Source: Treponema sp. | Lineage (GTDB): Bacteria; Spirochaetota; Spirochaetia; Treponematales; Treponemataceae | Length of the DNA stretch: 37,789 nt | Reading direction: 5' to 3' | Assembly: GCA_012799545.1 (NCBI GenBank) | Contig: JAAZLA010000059.1 | Location: forward strand, 1 to 37,789 | Shown: positions 32,278-37,789 of the stretch, in pieces | Layout of the letters: each line of letters opens with the position of its first letter | Numbering within the stretch: the first letter of the stretch is position 1 | Made by a program: the position numbers and the translations under genes | The notes under the pieces: generated by a model | The model's database searches: none | Told to the model about the DNA's origin: nothing | The model's input: the letters and a program-made list of their open reading frames with translations, nothing else

Positions 32278-33531
32278 ATGAACCAAGAAAGTCTTAGTAT
32301 GAATGCAGTTTCCCTCAACAAAAAAGAAAATGCCTACACGGTATCTGAGCTAACAAGCTATATAAAAGAACTTTTGGAAGCGAGTTTTTTTCAAATAGTC
32401 GTAGAAGGCGAAATTTCAAACTACAAGCCTTCCAGTACCGGTCATGTTTATTTTACTCTAAAAGACGAAAAAGCTGCTATTTCTGCAGTTATTTTTAAAG
32501 GGAAAATGCGCAACATTGCCTTTTCACCAAAAGACGGAAACAAGGTGCGCTTAAAGGGCTCGCTTTCTGTTTACGCCCTTCGAGGAAACTATCAAATCAT
32601 CGTTGACTCAATGGAAGAACTTGGCTCTGGCAATATTCTTGAAATGCTCGAAATGCGCAAACAAAAGCTCGCCAAAGAGGGTTTGTTTGACGAAGATCGA
32701 AAAAAACCAATTCCCTTTTTCCCAAAACGCATAGGCATTGTAACAAGCCCTACTGGAGCTGCCTTACAAGATATTTTGCAAATTTTACAAAGACGAAATC
32801 CCAAAATCTCCGTCGTCATACTCCCCTGCCCTGTGCAAGGAAGCGAGGCTGCCGCAGAGATAGCAAAAAAAATCACAATCGCAAATACTCATACGCTTTG
32901 CGACGTACTCATCGTGGGGCGTGGTGGCGGCTCCCTCGAAGATCTTCTTCCTTTTTCTGAAGAAATAGTTGTACGTGCCATAGCTGCCTCAGAAATTCCT
33001 GTAATATCTGCTGTGGGGCATGAAATAGACTGGGCTTTAAGCGATTTTGCAGCGGACAAAAGAGCGCCGACACCCTCAGCGGCAGCCGAGCTTGCAAGTC
33101 CCCCTTTGGAAGACATTCTAGAACTTCTCGAGAAGTTTAAGGAAAACTTTGAACGAAGCATGAGCTATAAGCTCGACTATGCAAAAGCTCTTATGAGGTC
33201 ATTTACAGCAGAGGGCTTAGAAATGCAGTTTAGGACGATTGAACAGCCCTTATTGCAGCGATTTGACGACGCAAAAGAAGACTTGCTCCTTGCGATGCAG
33301 TATCACGTACAAGAAAAAAAACAAGCCCTGAACATGATACAAACGCAATTACAAGCCCTTAACCCACTTTCTGTTTTAGAGCGCGGTTTTGCAATTGTGC
33401 GATTTAAAGAAAATAAAAAAACAATTCTCGATGCCCAAGACCTAAAACTGGGCGATGAAGTAGAAATCCTACCTTTTAAAGGTTTAGCGGAAGCGAAAAT
33501 AAGTCAGATACAAAAGCGGGAGGTCAGATAA
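32278..33531 (+). CDS. xseA: Exodeoxyribonuclease VII large subunit
   Basis: Catalytic subunit of the single-strand nuclease ExoVII. The N-terminal OB fold binds DNA (V-E-G-E-I-S-N-Y, H-V-Y-F-T-L-K-D). The nuclease domain has I-V-T-S-P-T-G-A, D-V-L-I-V-G-R-G-G-G-S-L-E-D-L and V-G-H-E-I-D, then A-D-K-R-A-P-T-P-S-A-A-A-E. A coiled-coil region (about 280-365) for XseB binding follows. The 417 residues are a normal length. ATG 32278 has only a weak AAAGA upstream, in line with a near-leaderless start. Its stop overlaps xseB (TAATG). Confidence 0.97.
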   Translation: MNQESLSMNAVSLNKKENAYTVSELTSYIKELLEASFFQIVVEGEISNYKPSSTGHVYFTLKDEKAAISAVIFKGKMRNIAFSPKDGNKVRLKGSLSVYALRGNYQIIVDSMEELGSGNILEMLEMRKQKLAKEGLFDEDRKKPIPFFPKRIGIVTSPTGAALQDILQILQRRNPKISVVILPCPVQGSEAAAEIAKKITIANTHTLCDVLIVGRGGGSLEDLLPFSEEIVVRAIAASEIPVISAVGHEIDWALSDFAADKRAPTPSAAAELASPPLEDILELLEKFKENFERSMSYKLDYAKALMRSFTAEGLEMQFRTIEQPLLQRFDDAKEDLLLAMQYHVQEKKQALNMIQTQLQALNPLSVLERGFAIVRFKENKKTILDAQDLKLGDEVEILPFKGLAEAKISQIQKREVR

Positions 33532-33764
33532 TGGCTCAATTTGAAAAACAACTTGAACGGCTCGAAGAAATAAGCGCATCTATAAAAAAATCGGATATTA
33601 GCATGGAAGAAGCCCTCAAGTTTTTTGAAGAAGGTATTCAACTTGCAAAAAAAATGGAAAAAGATTTAGAAAAAATTGAAACAAAGATACAAGTGCTTAT
33701 GAATTCACCTGTTAGGGTCGAGGACAAACCTGAACTCGATTTATTTAGTCTTTCAGCCAATTAA
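33531..33764 (+). CDS. xseB: Exodeoxyribonuclease VII small subunit
   Basis: A 77-residue helical hairpin that coats the coiled coil of XseA. F-E-K-Q-L-E-R-L-E-E-I at the start and E-E-A-L-K-F-F-E-E-G-I-Q-L are the family signature. Starts in a TAATG overlap with xseA, preceded by GGAGGT inside xseA. Confidence 0.96.
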   Translation: MAQFEKQLERLEEISASIKKSDISMEEALKFFEEGIQLAKKMEKDLEKIETKIQVLMNSPVRVEDKPELDLFSLSAN

Positions 33765-33776
33765 CAAAGATAGAAA

Positions 33777-35669
33777 ATGGCAATTTTCAGCGCCCAAAGA
33801 GGCATAGAAAAAAAAATACAAAAACTCAAGCCTGAGCTTGCACGAAAAATAGCTGCAGGGGAAGTTATAGACAGACCCCATGCAGTTGTTCGCGAGCTCC
33901 TCGATAACGCAATTGACTCAGGTGCAAACAATATTCGGCTTGAAATTTTTTCAGGTGGCATAGAAAAAATAATCGTAAAAGATAATGGAATCGGGCTTTC
34001 AAAAGAAAATTTAGCTCTCTGCGCCCAGCCCCATGCGACAAGTAAGATTGGCTCCGAACTAGACTTGCTCAAAATTCAAAGCATGGGCTTTCGCGGAGAG
34101 GCACTCTCATCAATTGCTGCAGTAAGCCGTTTAAAAATCCAATCCAAACAAAGGCAGGCAAAAGAAAATCACGCGTGGTGCTTAGAAAGTGAAGTGGGCT
34201 TAGAAGATAGAATTGAACCCTGCCTTATTCACGAAGGAAGCATTGTCGAAGCGCAAGGCCTTTTTGCAAATTTCCCTGCGAGGCGTCAATTCCTGAAACG
34301 CCCAGCAACAGAGGCAGCACTTTGCCGACAGGTTTTTATAGAAAAAAGCCTCCCCTTTATCGATATACATTTTAGTTTTTTTAGCGATGGAGAAAAAAAA
34401 CTCGACTTTCCCGAGGCACAAAGCTACAAAGAACGCTTTGCAAGCGCTCTTGGCTTAGAAAAAAGCCTTGCACTTTTGCATGAATTAGAAGGACAGGATA
34501 CAGCCGAACTGCCAGAATGGCGCTTTAAAATCGTCATAGGGGACCCAAGCCTTGCTCGAACAGATAGAAAGCAAATACATATTTTTACAAATAATCGAAA
34601 AATTGACGAATACAGCTTTGTGCAAGCAATAGAATATGGTTGCCAAGGCTATTTCCCCAATGGGCTCAAACCCATTGCAGCGCTTTTTTTAGAAATTTCT
34701 CCTGCCCTTGTTGATTTCAATATTCACCCTGCAAAAAAAGAAGCGCGCTTTAAAGATTCAACTGCGATACATCGTGCGATTCACACCAGCATCAACCGTT
34801 TTTTTCGCTCTTTTTCTTTTAAAGCAATCCAAGAAGATAGCCTAGAAAGAGAAGAAACCAAACATCAATATGAATTTTCAAATGATTTTTCTATACCGAC
34901 AAGGGACCAACATTTTTCAAAGCCTGCCTACAGGGGAAAAGAAAGCCATTTTTCTCCCTCTTTTCTAGGTCCGAGACCTAGCAAAGATTTTGAAGGGGAA
35001 AATCGAAGCAGCTATGCTCAGGCTTCTCAGCCTATAAAAAGAAGCCACATAGATAGCTCTTTTCAAAACGAGCAGGAATTTAACAGGAGCGCCACAAAGA
35101 AGAATGGTCTTGAGGAAAAAGCAGCGGCTTCTTTTCGTTATTTTGGCAGCTATGCATCCCTTTTTCTAATTGCCGAGAAAAATGAAAAACTCTATATCAT
35201 CGATCAACATGCAGCCCACGAGCGTATTTTATTTAACCAGTTTATGCAAAAAAAAGCACAAAGGCAAAGCCTGCTCATTCCACAGCTTTTTACGACAAAG
35301 GACAAAAACGAAGACTCCTATCTTGAATCAATACAAGACGAATTACAGGAGCAAGGTTTTCAGATAGAGAAAGTCGCCGAGGGAAAATGGGAGATTCGAG
35401 AAATTCATGAACTCTGGGAAGGAGACTTGGAAGGGCTCTTTAGCGAAATCTTGGAAAATAAAACAGAGCCACGCGATCTTTTGCGAAAAATCGCAGAAAA
35501 TTACGCCTGCAAAAAAGCAATAAAGGACGGAAGCTATCTCGACGATGCAAGCGCTATTGCCCTCATCACAGAAAGTTTTGCCTTAGATGATCCACATTGC
35601 CCCCATGGGCGCCCTATATGGACCATCATCAGCAAAGAAGAGCTTTTTTCACGCGTTAAACGTAGCTAA
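33777..35669 (+). CDS. mutL: DNA mismatch repair protein MutL
   Basis: A GHKL ATPase that links mismatch recognition to strand cutting. N-terminal motifs: R-E-L-L-D-N-A-I-D-S-G-A, D-N-G-I-G-L, A-T-S-K-I and G-F-R-G-E-A-L. A poorly conserved linker (about 335-455) leads to the C-terminal dimerisation domain. The endonuclease motif DQHA(x)2E(x)4E reads D-Q-H-A-A-H-E-R-I-L-F-N, so the last Glu is Asn, while A-C-K-K-A-I and C-P-H-G-R-P are kept. Nuclease activity is likely but not certain. It starts 12 bases after xseB and ends that operon; 630 residues is normal. Confidence 0.96.
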   Translation: MAIFSAQRGIEKKIQKLKPELARKIAAGEVIDRPHAVVRELLDNAIDSGANNIRLEIFSGGIEKIIVKDNGIGLSKENLALCAQPHATSKIGSELDLLKIQSMGFRGEALSSIAAVSRLKIQSKQRQAKENHAWCLESEVGLEDRIEPCLIHEGSIVEAQGLFANFPARRQFLKRPATEAALCRQVFIEKSLPFIDIHFSFFSDGEKKLDFPEAQSYKERFASALGLEKSLALLHELEGQDTAELPEWRFKIVIGDPSLARTDRKQIHIFTNNRKIDEYSFVQAIEYGCQGYFPNGLKPIAALFLEISPALVDFNIHPAKKEARFKDSTAIHRAIHTSINRFFRSFSFKAIQEDSLEREETKHQYEFSNDFSIPTRDQHFSKPAYRGKESHFSPSFLGPRPSKDFEGENRSSYAQASQPIKRSHIDSSFQNEQEFNRSATKKNGLEEKAAASFRYFGSYASLFLIAEKNEKLYIIDQHAAHERILFNQFMQKKAQRQSLLIPQLFTTKDKNEDSYLESIQDELQEQGFQIEKVAEGKWEIREIHELWEGDLEGLFSEILENKTEPRDLLRKIAENYACKKAIKDGSYLDDASAIALITESFALDDPHCPHGRPIWTIISKEELFSRVKRS

Positions 35670-35715
35670 ATACGAGCAAAAACCATGTAAAAAAACTCTG
35701 ACATAAATCTACTAG

Positions 35716-37695
35716 CTATCGTATGCTTGCAAGCAAGGCAGAAACCTCATCTTTTTTATAACTTGCATTTTTTGACTGCAAGGTAAGCAAAAAACCTTCT
35801 GCTGCAGATGCATCTTTTAAAGCAATACATACCTTTGCAATCTCAATATAGGCATCCCAGTTTTGATTATCTTTTTGTAAAATTTCCAAAAACAAAGCTT
35901 TTGCATTTTCAAAATCTTCTGCACTCGCAAAGGCCCTTGCAAGATTCATCTTTACCATAGCATTTTCGGGCTCCAGTTTTACCGCCTTTTGAAAATTTTG
36001 AATTGCCTCTGCATAGTCTTTTTTTGCCAAGTAGGCACTTGCAAGATTGTTTACCGCTTCAAAACTTTTGGGATCCGTTTGAGTCGCTGTTTTTAGACAT
36101 AAAAGAGCAGACTCTATATCACCCGATTCTAGGAAAATCTTACCCAAATTGATATTTGCTCGGCTATGTTTCGGGTCAATTTTGAGCGTTTTAGAATAAT
36201 AGACCAAGGCGGTATCTACATCGCCTTTTGCTTCAGATATAAGTCCAAAATTATACTGAAAACTTGCATTTCCGGTCTGTGCATCAGCGGCAAAGCCCGC
36301 AAATTTTCCTGCATCGTCATATTTTGCTTGATTATATAAAACAGTCGATAAATTATACGAAGTTACCGCATCATTTGCATTAAAAGAAAGAGCCTTTCTA
36401 AAAGAAGTCTCAGCTTCGGCGTTTTTTCCCATTTGTGCATACAAGGAACCGAGTTCCCTCAAGGCGCTCACATTGGAAGAGTCTATCTCCAAGACTTTTT
36501 TATACGAAGTTTCTGCCCCTCGTGTGTCATTTTTAAGAGCGAGAAGCCGTGCAATCTCCAAATGCGCCCTATCATAATTTGGGCTAATTGTAACCGCTCT
36601 GCGATAGGCTTGTAAGGCTTCTTCACTTCGCCCCAAGGTTTTATAAGTTGTTGCTAAGTTAAAAAAACCTTGTTCAAAAGAAGGCTGCAGTTTCGTACTA
36701 GTTTCAAATGAAGAACGCGCCTCACTATATTGTCGAAGGGAGTACTGTACCTTGCCTAAGTCATAAAAATAAAGATAATTCGATGGCTCTTTTTGCACAG
36801 CCAATGTCAGCGCTTCTAGGGCCTTATCAAATTGTTTTGCGTCAGAAAACATTTTCCCCAAAAGATAGTGGGCAAGCGCATCATTTTTGTCAAAGCGAAG
36901 TGCTTTTTCGGCAAACTTTTGAGACTCCTTTTGTAGAGCATCCTTTTTTTTCACATCCATTTGTGTCAAAGATGAATCGTATAAGACATTGGCAATCTCT
37001 GAAAACTTTTTTGCATTAAAGGCATCTTGATTTTTGGGCAAGAGCGATTCCACACGGTTAAAATGGACAAGCCCCTCATCCGTTTTCCCACTTCCTATTT
37101 TTGCCTTCCCAAGAGCTATTTCATCATTTACTTTTTCTATTTGTGCTTGTAGTTCTTTACTCTCTTTTGCAAGGGCCTCTTCATAGGCTTTTTGTTTTTG
37201 CGCTTCAAGCTCTTGTTGCTCCTTTCGTTTTCTTTCCTCAGCCAATTCTTCAGCTTGCATTTTTGCAAGGTCTTCTTGGCGCTTGGTAACAGATTCTTGC
37301 TGAGCCTGCTGTTGGCGTAAGGCTTCTTCCATCTTGCTTATTGCCCGCTCTAGTTCACTCGTATCCAAATCAATACTTTGCGCATAGCGAGGAAAGTCTT
37401 CCAAAGATGCACCTAATTTGAGCTGCACTATTTCATCGATAAATAAAAGTGCTTCCTCATCATGTGGATTTTTTATCAACAAATTGTCGAGTAAATTCAT
37501 CGCCCGCTCATACTCGCCCTTTTCAACATATTTTTTCACAAGGACAAGCGTATTTTCTCGCTCTTTTTCCCTTTCATTTACGAGCGCTTGTTTTTGCACC
37601 TGAGAACAACGCACAGGGATAAAAATAGCAAGAGCGAGGACAATTAGCGCCAAAAAGCCTAAAACGACCCTTCTATCAATCAAGTTCAAACTCAT
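35716..37695 (-). CDS. Membrane-anchored coiled-coil/TPR protein
   Basis: A 659-residue protein. One hydrophobic helix (about 10-30) anchors it. A TPR-like pair (about 50-100), a Glu/Gln/Lys-rich coiled coil (about 125-195), and about eleven TPR units (about 205-640) follow, with many copies of the pattern A-x-x-x-Y-x-x-x-L and a closing P. It is probably a periplasmic or cytoplasmic-face scaffold; the partner is unknown. ATG 37695 is chosen because GGAG lies seven bases upstream; the GTG further up precedes that SD. It overlaps the partial upstream gene by 20 bases, so the two are coupled. It converges on mutL with 46 bases between the stops and no clear terminator. Confidence 0.88.
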   Translation of the reverse strand: MSLNLIDRRVVLGFLALIVLALAIFIPVRCSQVQKQALVNEREKERENTLVLVKKYVEKGEYERAMNLLDNLLIKNPHDEEALLFIDEIVQLKLGASLEDFPRYAQSIDLDTSELERAISKMEEALRQQQAQQESVTKRQEDLAKMQAEELAEERKRKEQQELEAQKQKAYEEALAKESKELQAQIEKVNDEIALGKAKIGSGKTDEGLVHFNRVESLLPKNQDAFNAKKFSEIANVLYDSSLTQMDVKKKDALQKESQKFAEKALRFDKNDALAHYLLGKMFSDAKQFDKALEALTLAVQKEPSNYLYFYDLGKVQYSLRQYSEARSSFETSTKLQPSFEQGFFNLATTYKTLGRSEEALQAYRRAVTISPNYDRAHLEIARLLALKNDTRGAETSYKKVLEIDSSNVSALRELGSLYAQMGKNAEAETSFRKALSFNANDAVTSYNLSTVLYNQAKYDDAGKFAGFAADAQTGNASFQYNFGLISEAKGDVDTALVYYSKTLKIDPKHSRANINLGKIFLESGDIESALLCLKTATQTDPKSFEAVNNLASAYLAKKDYAEAIQNFQKAVKLEPENAMVKMNLARAFASAEDFENAKALFLEILQKDNQNWDAYIEIAKVCIALKDASAAEGFLLTLQSKNASYKKDEVSALLASIR

Positions 37696-37789
37696 AATCG
37701 TACTCCATAACTCCTTCTGTTCCTGCACGAAGATTTGCAGATTCAGTATTTTGTAAAGATGCAGCTATCTCTTCCATTAGTTTTTGACG
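37676..37789 (-). CDS. C-terminal end of a gene cut by the window edge
   Basis: An open frame enters from the right edge and gives 37 residues before TGA, ending E-Y-D-Y-E-F-E-L-D. It overlaps the start of the TPR gene by 20 bases, and the SD of that gene lies within it. The overlap and uninterrupted frame suggest a real upstream operon member. Too little is visible to name it. Confidence 0.55.
   Translation of the reverse strand, partial: RQKLMEEIAASLQNTESANLRAGTEGVMEYDYEFELD

Noticed and set aside
1..37789. Insertion sequences, prophage, CRISPR arrays, toxin-antitoxin pairs
   Set aside because: No transposase, integrase, phage structural protein, regularly spaced direct repeats or paired small toxin/antitoxin genes are visible.
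1..37789. Rex operators (TTGTGA-n6-TCACAA) near rex or elsewhere
   Set aside because: I saw TTGTGA half-sites by chance but no convincing full palindrome upstream of any gene.

Overview
The window looks like a stretch of a low-GC spirochaete chromosome, most likely Treponema. The main marker is FlaA, the outer-layer protein of the periplasmic flagellar filament, which is found in spirochaetes. Other support is a spirochaete-style lipobox on a lipoprotein, a clusterless MutY, an archaeal-type cytidylate kinase, and the run rpsT - HU - lnt - bactofilin - rho - rpmE near amidase - GerMN - flaA. I remember a similar order in T. pallidum but could not check it. I see no mobile element, prophage, CRISPR array or rRNA. 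Coding density is very high. Only one gap exceeds 300 bases, and it holds an overlooked small gene.

Layout. 1-2253 (+): the end of a TPR protein, rlmN, and a tiny heavy-metal-associated (HMA)-fold protein with its own promoter. 2261-7926 (-): an aconitase-swivel-like protein, mutY, a cmk-like kinase and mfd. 7961-9773 (+): three overlapping genes of unknown function (exported, receiver-like, tail-anchored zinc ribbon). 9776-10903 (-): alr. 11006-13690 (+): lipoprotein, rex and an RlmK-like rRNA methyltransferase, ended by a shared terminator. 13752-18508 (-): rpmE, rho, bactofilin, lnt, HU and rpsT. 18645-18815 (+): a 56-codon zinc protein back-to-back with rpsT. 18912-22501 (-): dinG, tRNA-Glu(TTC) and a RelA/SpoT-TPR protein. 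22602-32215 (-): flaA on its own promoter, then (reading back upstream) GerMN, amidase, an ATP-grasp ligase, a SpsF-SpsG-methyltransferase fusion, a glycosyltransferase and a radical SAM/SPASM protein. 32278-35669 (+): xseA, xseB and mutL. 35716-37789 (-): a large membrane-anchored TPR protein and the end of another gene.

How the genes work together. DNA repair and recombination recur (mutY, mfd, dinG, xseAB, mutL). Translation and ribosome genes are rlmN, the RlmK-like gene, rpmE, rpsT and tRNA-Glu. Cell-envelope genes are alr, lnt, bactofilin, amidase, GerMN, lipoprotein and FlaA. The least ordinary block is 23726-32215: six tightly packed, often overlapping genes whose domains (nucleotidyltransferase-like, PseG/SpsG-like GT-B, GT-A, SAM methyltransferase, radical SAM, ATP-grasp) suggest synthesis of an unusual activated, modified sugar or glycan, with peptidoglycan-acting genes downstream in the same transcription unit. 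Its product cannot be read from the sequence.

Regulation is unusually legible. Several sigma-70-type promoters have near-consensus boxes at 16-17 bp spacing. Two of them (alr and the RelA/SpoT-TPR gene) put the -10 box only 6-7 bp before the start codon, which implies leaderless mRNAs; xseA is close to that. Several start codons given here were moved inward from the longest open frame on the basis of Shine-Dalgarno (SD) position, promoter position or stop-start overlap.
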